This document shows positions 1 through 7,575 of a stretch of DNA of 7,958 nt, in pieces. The translations under genes and the position numbers were made by a program. Position 1 is the first letter of the stretch, and each line of letters begins with the position of its first letter. The notes below the pieces were generated by a model. That model did not search any database and had not been told where the DNA came from. It worked only from the letters and a program-made list of their open reading frames with translations. The DNA lies in contig URKE01000064.1 of the NCBI GenBank assembly GCA_900548285.1, positions 1 through 7,958 of the forward strand, written 5' to 3'. Source of the DNA: an uncultured Eubacteriales bacterium (GTDB lineage: Bacteria; Bacillota; Clostridia; Christensenellales; Borkfalkiaceae).

Positions 1-14
1 ATAAAGGATAAATA

Positions 15-734
15 ATGAATTGCTCGAATTTTACAAATTATTTAAGAGAAACAAAAATACTCGATTATTCATCTAAACAAATTCAACTGCTTGTAGAAAG
101 CCGTGGGTGGAAGAATTTACCGGAAACGGAACGGGTGAAAGCAATTTATAATTTCGTTAAAGATGAGATTTTATTCGGATACAACGTTGACGACGGCGTA
201 AAGGCGAGTCGGGTGCTGAAAGACGGATACGGGCAATGCAATACCAAGGGAACGCTTTTTATGGCTCTTCTTCGTGCCTCGGGTATTCCTTGTCGAATAC
301 ATGGTTTTATGATAGATAAAATTCTACAGAAAGGAGCGATGACCGGGTTGGTGTATAAGTTTGCGCCCGACGAGATTTTCCACAGTTATGTAGAAGCGTA
401 CGTTTGCGGGGCATGGTATAACCTCGAAGGGTTTATTCTCGATAAAAGATACCTGTCCGCATTGCAAAAAATATTTAAGCCGAATAATGACGGTTCGTTT
501 ATCGGTTACGGAGTTGCGACGAAAAACTTTATAAATCCGCCGGTCGAATTTAATTGTTGCGATACCTATATACAAAAAGAGGGAATCGTTCGAGATTTCG
601 GAGTATATGACGATCCCGATTCTCTTTTGAGAGAACACGGACAGACGATGAACTTATTAAAAAGGTGCGTTTATCGACTTATAGGCAGACATTTGATGAA
701 TAATAACGTAAATAAAATACGAAGAACGAAGTAA
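15..734 (+). CDS. Transglutaminase-like (papain-fold) domain protein
   Basis: A 239-residue protein of the transglutaminase-like superfamily. The core spans about residues 35-145. The catalytic cysteine is Cys75 in GYGQCNTKGT, followed by the helix LFMALLRASGIPCR, which is typical of the family. The histidine is His123 in HSYVEAYV. The third member is probably Asp143 in LEGFILD. The triad therefore looks complete and the enzyme is probably active, as a protease, amidase or transamidase; the substrate cannot be told. There is no signal peptide or membrane segment, so a cytoplasmic location is likely. The start is supported by AAAGGA at 3-8, six bases before the ATG. By eye the gene is somewhat more AT-rich than the transporter genes. 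It is separated from them by 228 bases, so it is probably not in their operon. The C-terminal tail (about 215-239) is basic and has no recognised domain. Confidence 0.85.
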   Translation: MNCSNFTNYLRETKILDYSSKQIQLLVESRGWKNLPETERVKAIYNFVKDEILFGYNVDDGVKASRVLKDGYGQCNTKGTLFMALLRASGIPCRIHGFMIDKILQKGAMTGLVYKFAPDEIFHSYVEAYVCGAWYNLEGFILDKRYLSALQKIFKPNNDGSFIGYGVATKNFINPPVEFNCCDTYIQKEGIVRDFGVYDDPDSLLREHGQTMNLLKRCVYRLIGRHLMNNNVNKIRRTK

Positions 735-784
735 AAAAAACGAAAAAAATTTTGCCGTTTTGTAGCGAAAAATTCTTGACGAAA

Positions 785-813
785 TTGAAACGGAAAACAC
801 CATGCGCTTTAAC
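785..813 (+). promoter_or_regulatory. Candidate sigma-A promoter upstream of the transporter run
   Basis: TTGAAA at 785-790 (5 of 6 to the -35 consensus) and TTTAAC at 808-813 (4 of 6 to the -10 consensus) are separated by exactly 17 bases. Transcription would start near 820 and give a leader of about 140 bases that includes the hairpin at 830-852 and the inverted repeat at 863-882. A second -10-like TATAAG at 827-832 has no good -35 partner. TTGACG at 776-781 has no good -10 partner. The call is weak because the region is AT-rich and such matches arise by chance. Confidence 0.3.
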
Positions 814-829
814 GCCGAAAATCTTTTAT

Positions 830-852
830 AAGAAAGGGCGATCCTTTTTTTT
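830..852 (+). terminator. Weak hairpin plus T-tract: terminator or attenuator candidate
   Basis: The arm AAGAAAGG (830-837) pairs with CCTTTTTT (843-850), with one G-T pair and a five-base GCGAT loop. The 3' arm runs into eight consecutive T's at 845-852. Only two G-C pairs hold the stem, so it is a poor intrinsic terminator. It sits about 100 bases after the transglutaminase-like gene and could end that transcript. If the candidate promoter at 785-813 is real, the same hairpin would lie in the leader of the transporter transcript. Confidence 0.3.
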
Positions 853-862
853 ATTTGATCGG

Positions 863-882
863 TGGTTAGCCTGCGCTAACCA
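863..882. promoter_or_regulatory. Perfect inverted repeat, possible operator for a DtxR-family regulator
   Basis: The palindrome is TGGTTAGC, then CTGC, then GCTAACCA: two perfect 8-base arms around a 4-base centre. It lies 80 bases before the first transporter gene. The half-sites GGTTAG and CTAACC are those of the known DtxR/IdeR box (TTAGGTTAGGCTAACCTAA), but here they are six bases apart rather than one, so it is not a textbook DtxR box. An iron-type DtxR regulator is encoded at the other end of the transporter run, which makes an operator role plausible. The repeat could instead act as an RNA stem-loop in the leader; no T-tract follows it, so it is not a terminator. Confidence 0.5.
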
Positions 883-962
883 TATGTTTTAGCCCGAGGT
901 AAAAGACATCGGACGAATTTAAAAAACTAAAACGTAAAAAACTCATAGGAGAAAAAACAATA

Positions 963-1664
963 ATGGCAATAGTAGAATTAAAAAACGTCAGCCGCGTATA
1001 CACGAGCGGCGACCACGAGTTAAAGGCTCTCGACGGCGTAAATCTGTCTCTCGACGAAGGCAAATTCGTAGTTATCTTAGGACCTTCGGGCGCAGGGAAG
1101 AGTACTCTTTTGAACATGCTCGGCGGGTTGGACAGTCCGACTTCGGGGACGATCACCGTTTGCGGAAATGACATTTCAACTCTCACCCAAAACGAACTCG
1201 CCGATTACAGAGCGGAGACGGTTGGATTCGTATTTCAGTTTTACAATCTTATTCCTACGCTTACCGTTCACGAAAACGTAACGCTCGTAAAAGAAATCGT
1301 AAAAAATCCGCTTTCGGCGACGAAAATGCTGGAAGAAGTGGGGCTTGCGGATCATGCCAAAAACTTCCCGTCGGAACTTTCCGGCGGGGAGCAGCAGCGC
1401 GTTTCCATTGCGAGAGCGCTCGCGAAGAATCCGAAAATTCTTTTATGCGACGAGCCGACGGGCGCGCTCGATTCCGCAACCGGCGTGCTTGTATTGAAAC
1501 TTCTTCTTAAAATGGCGCGCGAATACGGTAAAACCATCGTTATAGTTACTCATAATCAGAACATAGCGAAAATGGCAGACACCGTTATTCACGTTAAAAA
1601 CGGGAAAATAGTTTCTTCGGAAAATCAGGGAAATCCCGTTTCCGCCGACGAAATAGACTGGTAA
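963..1664 (+). CDS. ABC transporter ATPase, LolD/MacB-type (partner of FtsX permease)
   Basis: A 233-residue nucleotide-binding protein of the LolD/MacB/SalX group. It powers the membrane protein encoded immediately downstream, working as a dimer on the cytoplasmic face. All motifs are intact: A-loop Tyr13, Walker A GPSGAGKST (40-48), Q-loop Gln92, signature LSGGEQQR (139-146), Walker B ending Asp163-Glu164 in LLCDEPTGALD, and H-loop His197. The stretch DEPTGALD and the pattern around the Q-loop (FVFQFYNLIPTLTV) are characteristic of ATPases that pair with FtsX-like permeases. The length is normal for the group. The ribosome binding site AGGAG at 947-951 is 11 bases from the ATG, slightly long. 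The next gene starts 13 bases after the stop, so the two are co-translated. In this class ATP hydrolysis drives mechanotransmission rather than classical transport. Substrate unknown. Confidence 0.93.
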   Translation: MAIVELKNVSRVYTSGDHELKALDGVNLSLDEGKFVVILGPSGAGKSTLLNMLGGLDSPTSGTITVCGNDISTLTQNELADYRAETVGFVFQFYNLIPTLTVHENVTLVKEIVKNPLSATKMLEEVGLADHAKNFPSELSGGEQQRVSIARALAKNPKILLCDEPTGALDSATGVLVLKLLLKMAREYGKTIVIVTHNQNIAKMADTVIHVKNGKIVSSENQGNPVSADEIDW

Positions 1665-1677
1665 TAAGGAGCAGGGT

Positions 1678-3957
1678 ATGTTAGTAAAGAAAATGCTTCG
1701 CACCGCGTGGCTATTTAAAGCGCAGTTTATCTCTATGATTCTGATGGTTATGCTCGGCGTGGGTGTGTTCGTCGGGTTTAATATGGAATGGGCGAGTATA
1801 GAAAAAAACATGTTTTCCTTTTTCGACGATTGTAATTTTGCCGACTATCGCCTTGTAAACGAGCGCGGTTATTCCGCAGAGGACGCCGAAAAAATTGCAG
1901 ATATAGAAGGAGTGGATTCCGTCGGCAGATTTTTAACCGTCAACGTAGACGTGAAAAACGCGGCGGGTAACAGCGTCGCGCTTGCGGTTACGACGAATTT
2001 TAACGTATCGTCGTTCGTTCTTACAAGCGGCGACGAATACGACCCGGAAAGCGCGGACGGAGTGTGGATTTCAGACAGATACGCCGAAAAAAACGGTATT
2101 AAAAAAGGCGATGCCATATCTTTTGTATACGGCAAAGCGGAAATCACGGGCAAAATAAAAGGGTTTATAAAAGCCGCCGAACAGATGATTTGCGTTCGCG
2201 ATAAAACGCAGCTGATGCCCGACTTTTCCACGCACGGATACGCTTACGTTTCGCCCGCGTTATATAAAAACGCGACGGGGCTTGATTATTATCCGCAAAT
2301 CAACGTTGTTTCGAACCTGCAAAAAGACGATTTTTCGGAAAAAGTAAACGCCGCTCTGGGTAAAACGACTATCGTTTTAACAAAAGAAGACACCATCGCA
2401 TATTCGCAGGCGGAAGGGGAAGTAGACGAAGGAAAAACCATGGGCAGCGTTCTGCCCGCGCTTTTCCTTCTGATAGGACTTCTTACGATGGTTACCACGA
2501 TGCACAGGCTTACCGCTAAAGAAAAAACGCAGATAGGCACTTTAAAATCTCTCGGTTTCCACGACGGAAAAATCGCCGCGCATTATACTTCGTTTGCGTT
2601 TTTCGTGGCGATAATCGGTACGGCGCTGGGTATCGGCTTAGGATTTCTGATTGCCCGTATGATTATGAATCCGAACGGAATGATGGGGACATACCTCGAT
2701 CTTCCCGAATGGAAATTAGTTATTCCGGGGTTCTGCGCGGCAATTATCGTCGCTATAGTACTGATTCTTACGTTGATAGGTTATTTGTCGGTAAGAAAAA
2801 TGCTTGCAGGCACCGCCGCCGACGCTCTTCGTCCGTACACGCCGAAAAAAGTCAAGCCTATGCTGATAGAAAAAACCAAATTCTTTCATAAACTTTCTTT
2901 CGGCACGCGCTGGAATATGCGGGATATCGTAAGGCACAAATCGAGAACGGCTATGAGCCTTATAGGCATTATCGGCTGTACGATTCTGATTCTCGCTTCT
3001 TTGGGAATGAAAGACACGATGAATTCGTTTCTGAATATTTATTACGATAACGGGCTTAATTATTCTTCGAGAATATTCTTTACCGAAACGGCTACCGACG
3101 AACAAAAGCGAGAAATAATAAACAAATACGAAGGCGACTTCGGCGGTTCGGTCAGCGTTCAGGTGGAAGGAAAGACCGTTTCTCTCGATATTTACGATAT
3201 TACGCGCGACAAAGTAAGATTCGTCAACGACAACGACGAAAAGTTTACTCTCGGCGACGACGGCGCGTATATCTGTATGCGCATTGCCGAAAAATTCGGT
3301 CTGAAAAAAGGCGATTCGTTTTCGGTTAGTCCGTTCGGAACGGACGACGTTTATCATCTCGTTGTGGCAGGATTGTTCAGAAGCGTTTCCGAAAACGTCG
3401 TTATAACCGATAAATACGCCGCAAAAACGGGAATACCTTACGTTATCGATTCCGAGTATACCGACGTGGTCAAATCCGATATAGTACAGTCGGACGCTAT
3501 TAAATCGGTGCAGTCCAAGCAAATGATAATGGATTCTTTCGAAGTTTTCCTTTCTATGATGGATATGATGGTATATCTGCTCGTAGGCGGAGCGTTGCTT
3601 CTCGGAATTATCGTCCTTTATAATCTCGGCACGATGAGTTATACCGAACGCTACCGCGAAATGGCTACGCTTAAAGTCGTCGGTTTCCGGGATAAAAGGA
3701 TAGGCAGACTTCTCGCCGAACAAAACCTTGTTCTATCCGTGATAGGCATTATAATAGGCGTTCCGCTCGGCGCGCTGACTTTGTCGTATCTTTTGAAAGT
3801 TTTAGCGTCCGAATACGAAATGAAAATGGCTATAAGCGTAGTTTCTTATCTTATAACGGCGGCTCTTACGATAGGAATGTCTTTACTCGTCAGTCTTTTG
3901 GTTGCGCGCAAAAACAAAAAGATAGATATGGTTGAGGCGCTTAAAGGGCAGGAGTAA
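1678..3957 (+). CDS. ABC transporter permease with two FtsX domains (8 TM)
   Basis: A 759-residue integral membrane protein, the partner of the preceding ATPase. Predicted membrane segments lie near residues 15-35, 257-276, 302-326, 348-371, 424-443, 630-652, 684-706 and 720-743. That is two copies of a one-plus-three FtsX/MacB layout with external domains at about 36-256 and 444-629. The duplication is visible. The coupling-helix motif occurs as QIGTLKSLGFHDGKI (285-299) and EMATLKVVGFRDKRI (661-675). The external domains share ISDRYAEKNGIKKGD (131-145) and ICMRIAEKFGLKKGD (532-546). MacB has a fused ATPase and only four TM segments; BceB has ten; this 8-TM form is a common separate Firmicutes type. 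AAGGAG at 1666-1671, six bases before the ATG, fixes the start. The role is probably export of a peptide, lipid or small molecule, or envelope remodelling; the substrate is not deducible. Confidence 0.9.
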   Translation: MLVKKMLRTAWLFKAQFISMILMVMLGVGVFVGFNMEWASIEKNMFSFFDDCNFADYRLVNERGYSAEDAEKIADIEGVDSVGRFLTVNVDVKNAAGNSVALAVTTNFNVSSFVLTSGDEYDPESADGVWISDRYAEKNGIKKGDAISFVYGKAEITGKIKGFIKAAEQMICVRDKTQLMPDFSTHGYAYVSPALYKNATGLDYYPQINVVSNLQKDDFSEKVNAALGKTTIVLTKEDTIAYSQAEGEVDEGKTMGSVLPALFLLIGLLTMVTTMHRLTAKEKTQIGTLKSLGFHDGKIAAHYTSFAFFVAIIGTALGIGLGFLIARMIMNPNGMMGTYLDLPEWKLVIPGFCAAIIVAIVLILTLIGYLSVRKMLAGTAADALRPYTPKKVKPMLIEKTKFFHKLSFGTRWNMRDIVRHKSRTAMSLIGIIGCTILILASLGMKDTMNSFLNIYYDNGLNYSSRIFFTETATDEQKREIINKYEGDFGGSVSVQVEGKTVSLDIYDITRDKVRFVNDNDEKFTLGDDGAYICMRIAEKFGLKKGDSFSVSPFGTDDVYHLVVAGLFRSVSENVVITDKYAAKTGIPYVIDSEYTDVVKSDIVQSDAIKSVQSKQMIMDSFEVFLSMMDMMVYLLVGGALLLGIIVLYNLGTMSYTERYREMATLKVVGFRDKRIGRLLAEQNLVLSVIGIIIGVPLGALTLSYLLKVLASEYEMKMAISVVSYLITAALTIGMSLLVSLLVARKNKKIDMVEALKGQE

Positions 3958-3980
3958 TCAAACCGTCGAAAAAATTTGAT
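3957..3980. repeat. Small inverted repeat between permease and first half-transporter
   Basis: ATCAAA (3957-3962) and TTTGAT (3975-3980) form a perfect 6-base inverted repeat with a 12-base loop. It occupies most of the 38-base gap between the permease stop and the next ATG. The stem has one G-C pair and no T-tract long enough for termination. It could be a weak processing or pausing point, or chance in AT-rich sequence. The ribosome binding site GGGAG (3986-3990) follows it. Confidence 0.25.
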
Positions 3981-3995
3981 TTTCAGGGAGTTTTT

Positions 3996-5783
3996 ATGAA
4001 GAAACAATCGGTTCTTTCAAGACTTATGGGGTATGCCGGTAAGCACAGATATTTTACTTACGCTTCGTGGCTGCTTGCGGCGATAAGCGCATTTATCGCG
4101 CTTCTTCCGTTTATTTATATCTGGAAGATAATAAAAGAAGTGCTTGAAGTCGCGCCGAATTTTTCTTCGGCAACGGGGCTTGTGCATAACGGAATCATGG
4201 CGATGGTTTTCGCTATTGCGTCCTTTCTTATTTATATATGCGCGCTCATGTGTTCGCACCTTGCGGCGTTCAGAGTCGCCACGAATATGCGTATAGCCGT
4301 TACGGAGCATATAGCAAAACTTCCGCTCGGATTTGCGGATAGTTTCGGAAGCGGAAAACTAAGAAAAATCATAAACGATTCCACAGGTGCGACGGAAAAT
4401 TATCTTGCGCATCAACTTCCCGACAAATATGCCGCTCTGGCAACTCCCGTCGGGCTTCTTGTTTTGCTTTTTGTATTCGACTGGCGTTTAGGGCTTTTAA
4501 GTCTTATTCCCGTTGTGCTTGCCTTTCTTGCGATGTCATCGATGACGGGTAAGCATATGGCGGAAAAAATGAAACAATATAACAACGCGCTTGAAAACAT
4601 GTCGAACGAAGCGGTTGAATACGTTCGCGGAATACCGGTAGTAAAAACGTTCGGGCAGTCGGTTTTTTCGTTCAAAAAATTCAAAAGTACGATAGACGAA
4701 TATCAGAAATGGGTAGTCGCTTACACGAAGGATATGCGCGTGCCTATGATGTTTTACACAGCCGCGATAAACGGCGTATTTGCCTTTTTGATTGCCGGGG
4801 CGTTATGGTTTACGGCAGACGGCGTGACAAACGCATTTTTACTCAATCTTATTTTTTATATCGTGATTACGCCCGTTATTTCGCTTACCTTGACTAAAAT
4901 GATGTATATGAGCGAAAACAATATGATCGTCAAAGACGCGCTCGAACGCATCGACGGCGTTTTATCCGTCAGTCCCATGAGTGAAAGTAAAACCCCTGAG
5001 CATCCCGTCGATTCGTCCGTCGAACTTAACGACGTGCATTTTTCCTACGACGGTAAAAACGAAGTGATTCGCGGCGTATCGATGAATATAGGCGCGGGGC
5101 AGACCGTTGCTCTCGTCGGTCCGTCGGGCGGAGGGAAATCCACGCTTGCGGGGCTTATCGCAAGGTTTTTCGACGTGAAAAGCGGAAGCATAAAGGTCGG
5201 AGGCTCGGATATACGGGAAATTCCGAAAGAGGAACTGATGAACGCCGTTTCATTTGTATTTCAGGATTCAAAACTTATTAAAGCGACTATCGCCGAAAAC
5301 GTGAAACTCGGAAAACCCGACGCAACGGACGAAGAAGTCGCGGCGGCTCTTCATACTGCGCAGTGCGACGATATAATACAAAAACTCCCCGACGGAGCGG
5401 GTACGACGGTAGGGACGAAAGGCGTATATCTTTCGGGCGGCGAGAGGCAGCGAATAGCAATCGCCCGCGCCGTATTGAAAAACGCGCCCGTTATTATTCT
5501 CGACGAAGCGACGGCTTTTGCCGATCCCGACAACGAAGCCAAAGTGCAGAAAGCGTTTTCCGAACTTTCAAAGGGTAAAACGGTTATTATGATTGCTCAT
5601 AGGCTTTCGACCGTGGCGGACGCCGATTGTATATACGTAATAAAAGATGGTCTTATAGCGGAAAGCGGCAGGCGCGACGAACTTCTCGAAAAGAACGGAG
5701 TGTTTGCCGAAATGTGGAAAGAATATGCCGCGTCGGTAGAATGGAAAGTGGCAAAGGAGGGTGAAAGCAATGTCGCTCGTTAA
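3996..5783 (+). CDS. Type IV ABC half-transporter (TM domain + ATPase), YbtQ/IrtB-like subunit
   Basis: A 595-residue half-transporter: six-TM exporter-fold domain (segments near 24-44, 68-90, 143-161, 163-182, 249-271, 277-298) followed by an ATPase domain (about 340-580). Motifs are complete: A-loop Tyr351, Walker A GPSGGGKST (375-383), Q-loop Gln423, signature LSGGERQR (479-486), Walker B with Asp503-Glu504, and H-loop His535. The D-loop is unusual, with AFADP (507-511) in place of the common SALD. From memory this variant, and TM-domain stretches such as ENYLAHQLPDK (134-144) and EAVEYVRGIPVVKTFGQ (205-221), are typical of the YbtP/YbtQ and IrtA/IrtB group, which has an exporter fold but imports iron-siderophores. 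There is no N-terminal siderophore-interacting reductase domain as in IrtA. GGGAG at 3986-3990 sits five bases before the ATG. The gene overlaps the next by 14 bases, implying a heterodimer. An ordinary multidrug or peptide exporter remains possible. Confidence 0.88.
   Translation: MKKQSVLSRLMGYAGKHRYFTYASWLLAAISAFIALLPFIYIWKIIKEVLEVAPNFSSATGLVHNGIMAMVFAIASFLIYICALMCSHLAAFRVATNMRIAVTEHIAKLPLGFADSFGSGKLRKIINDSTGATENYLAHQLPDKYAALATPVGLLVLLFVFDWRLGLLSLIPVVLAFLAMSSMTGKHMAEKMKQYNNALENMSNEAVEYVRGIPVVKTFGQSVFSFKKFKSTIDEYQKWVVAYTKDMRVPMMFYTAAINGVFAFLIAGALWFTADGVTNAFLLNLIFYIVITPVISLTLTKMMYMSENNMIVKDALERIDGVLSVSPMSESKTPEHPVDSSVELNDVHFSYDGKNEVIRGVSMNIGAGQTVALVGPSGGGKSTLAGLIARFFDVKSGSIKVGGSDIREIPKEELMNAVSFVFQDSKLIKATIAENVKLGKPDATDEEVAAALHTAQCDDIIQKLPDGAGTTVGTKGVYLSGGERQRIAIARAVLKNAPVIILDEATAFADPDNEAKVQKAFSELSKGKTVIMIAHRLSTVADADCIYVIKDGLIAESGRRDELLEKNGVFAEMWKEYAASVEWKVAKEGESNVAR
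5754..5760 (+). promoter_or_regulatory. Ribosome binding site that sets the start of the second half-transporter
   Basis: AAGGAGG, a near-perfect anti-16S match, lies inside the last codons of the preceding gene. It is nine bases before the ATG at 5770 and directly abuts the in-frame GTG at 5761. A ribosome cannot use the GTG with this site, so the protein begins at the ATG, three residues shorter than the longest frame. The placement inside the upstream gene suggests translational coupling and balanced subunit production. Confidence 0.8.
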
Positions 5784-7509
5784 AACGATACAAAAAAAGA
5801 CGGCTTCTTCAAAGCAGGGAGCAAAAGGGATTATTAAGGGAACAATCGCCTGCGCGTTTCAGAATATGGCGTTTATGTTGCCGACCACGCTTTTATACTT
5901 TCTCGTTGCCGATATGCTTGGCGACGGAGTGCAAGGCGGAAGAATAACTTTTTACGTCGTCGGATGCGTGATATGCTTCGCGCTTATCTTTTTAACTACC
6001 TGGTTTCAATATAACAACACCTTTTTCACGACTTATGAAGAAAGCGGCAAAAGAAGACTCGGTTTAGCCGAAAGACTTCGTAAACTTCCTCTTTCGTTCT
6101 TCGGCAAGAGAGATCTTGCCGACCTGACGAGTACGATTATGTCCGACTGCGAAGTGATAGAAAAGAGCACTTCGCATTTTATCCCCGGCTTGTGCGGCTC
6201 TCTTATCTCCACCGTGATTATAAGCGCAGGGCTTTTCGTTTTCGATTGGCGAATGGCTCTTGCCGCGCTTTGGGTTATTCCCGTTTCGGTTCTTATCGTC
6301 ATTTTAAGTTATAAGGTGCAGGATAAAGTGCTTGTTAAATTTATGACGGCAAAAATGTCGTGCGCGGACGGAATACAGGAATACATCGAAACGGTCCGCG
6401 ATCTTAAAGCAAACAACGCAGAGGAAAACTACCTTTCGGGATTAAAAAACAAGATTAAAGGTGTTGAAAAGAGTAATATCAAAGCGGAACTCACTACCGC
6501 CGTGTTCGTAACGGGCGCGGGAATGGTTTTAAAACTCGGTATAGCCACTGTGGCTTTGGTCGGTTCGGCTTTGCTCGTAAACGGAACGCTTGGCGTTTTA
6601 ACCTTCTTTATGTTTTTGCTTGTCGCTTCCCGTCTTTACGATCCGATGCAGGCGGCGCTTCAGAATCTTGCGGCAATCATCGCAATGCGAACAAACGTTG
6701 CGCGTATGAACGAAATTCTGGAATATCCCGTTCAAACCGGAAACGACGCGCTTACGAATAACGGTTACGATGTCGTATTCAATCACGTCGGCTTTGCGTA
6801 TACGGGCGGCGAAGTTGTGTTAAAAGACGTTTCATTCACCGCAAAGCAAGGTGAAGTCACCGCGCTTGTCGGTCCTTCGGGCGGCGGAAAAACAACCGTT
6901 TCAAGGCTTTCCGCAAGGTTTTGGGATATTCGGAAAGGTAAAATTACCGTCGGAGGAATGAATGTAAAAGAAATCGACCCCGAAAAATTGATGAGTCTTT
7001 ATTCTATCGTTTTTCAGGACGTAACTTTGTTTGATAACACGATTATGGAAAATATTCGTCTTGGGAAAAAGGGCGCGACGGACGAAGAGGTTATGGCGGC
7101 GGCTCGGCTTGCAAACGTGGACGAGTTTGCCGAAAAACTTCCCGATAAATGGAATACTAATATCGGCGAAAACGGATGCGAACTTTCGGGCGGCGAGCGG
7201 CAGCGTATTTCGATTGCGCGCGCGTTTTTAAAAGACGCGCCTATAATTCTGCTTGATGAGGCAACCGCAAGCCTGGATGTTGAAAACGAAACGATGATAC
7301 AATCGGCGATTTCCCGTCTTATAAAAGATAAAACTGTGCTTATCATAGCGCACAGGATGAGAACGGTTGCGGGAGCGGATAAAATCGTGGTTTTGGCGGA
7401 CGGCGTCGTGGCGGAGCAGGGGACTCCTGGCGAACTATATAAGAAAAACGGCATTTACACCCGTATGGTCGATTTGCAATCGGCAAGCGGAAAGTGGAAA
7501 ATTAAATAA
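5770..7509 (+). CDS. Type IV ABC half-transporter (TM domain + ATPase), YbtP/IrtA-like partner subunit
   Basis: A 579-residue half-transporter starting at the ATG chosen by the AAGGAGG at 5754-5760. Six TM segments lie near residues 22-46, 60-80, 140-158, 161-182, 242-268 and 274-292. The ATPase domain follows from about 333. Motifs are A-loop Tyr344, Walker A GPSGGGKTT (368-376), Q-loop Gln416, signature LSGGERQR (472-479), Walker B with Asp496-Glu497, canonical D-loop ASLD (500-503) and H-loop His528. Both subunits keep the catalytic glutamate and an intact signature, so neither ATP site is obviously degenerate, unlike many heterodimeric multidrug exporters such as TM287/288. The 14-base overlap with the preceding gene and the divergent sequence argue for an obligate heterodimer. 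It is the last gene of the transporter run; 108 bases and a fresh promoter separate it from the DtxR-type regulator. The likely substrate is an iron-chelate or other metallophore, by family resemblance and context; export of another compound is the alternative. Confidence 0.88.
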   Translation: MSLVKTIQKKTASSKQGAKGIIKGTIACAFQNMAFMLPTTLLYFLVADMLGDGVQGGRITFYVVGCVICFALIFLTTWFQYNNTFFTTYEESGKRRLGLAERLRKLPLSFFGKRDLADLTSTIMSDCEVIEKSTSHFIPGLCGSLISTVIISAGLFVFDWRMALAALWVIPVSVLIVILSYKVQDKVLVKFMTAKMSCADGIQEYIETVRDLKANNAEENYLSGLKNKIKGVEKSNIKAELTTAVFVTGAGMVLKLGIATVALVGSALLVNGTLGVLTFFMFLLVASRLYDPMQAALQNLAAIIAMRTNVARMNEILEYPVQTGNDALTNNGYDVVFNHVGFAYTGGEVVLKDVSFTAKQGEVTALVGPSGGGKTTVSRLSARFWDIRKGKITVGGMNVKEIDPEKLMSLYSIVFQDVTLFDNTIMENIRLGKKGATDEEVMAAARLANVDEFAEKLPDKWNTNIGENGCELSGGERQRISIARAFLKDAPIILLDEATASLDVENETMIQSAISRLIKDKTVLIIAHRMRTVAGADKIVVLADGVVAEQGTPGELYKKNGIYTRMVDLQSASGKWKIK

Positions 7510-7519
7510 CCTTGGAGTG

Positions 7520-7575
7520 TTCCGGAGAAAAAAGCCGACTTATAGCCCCGGACGGAATTTTCAATTGCTTTTTTC
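7520..7575 (+). terminator. Possible weak terminator or inverted repeat after the transporter run
   Basis: Two overlapping inverted repeats lie here. TCCGG (7521-7525) pairs with CCGGA (7548-7552). A perfect nine-base pair GAAAAAAGC (7527-7535) and GCTTTTTTC (7567-7575) encloses a 31-base loop and ends in a six-T run. They cannot both form fully. Neither is a strong compact hairpin, so termination would be leaky. The T-run overlaps the -35 region of the promoter for the next gene. Confidence 0.3.

Noticed and set aside
737..761. AAAACG...CGTTTT inverted repeat just after the transglutaminase-like stop codon, as a terminator
   Set aside because: The stem has two G-C pairs, the loop is long, and no T-tract follows the 3' arm.
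820..962. Riboswitch in the transporter leader
   Set aside because: No known riboswitch core could be recognised; only the simple palindrome and a weak hairpin are visible.
866..1186. Minus-strand frame overlapping the palindrome and the start of the ATPase gene
   Set aside because: Most of it is antisense to the well-supported ATPase gene, it has no recognisable motif, and I see no convincing minus-strand start context.
2716..3723. Long open frame of 335 codons on the minus strand
   Set aside because: It lies wholly inside the permease gene, which has clear family motifs on the + strand. The minus frame is rich in His, Arg and Tyr, has no recognisable domain, and is a codon-bias shadow.
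5761..5769. GTG start for the second half-transporter
   Set aside because: It directly follows the AAGGAGG ribosome binding site with no spacer; ATG 5770 has ideal spacing.
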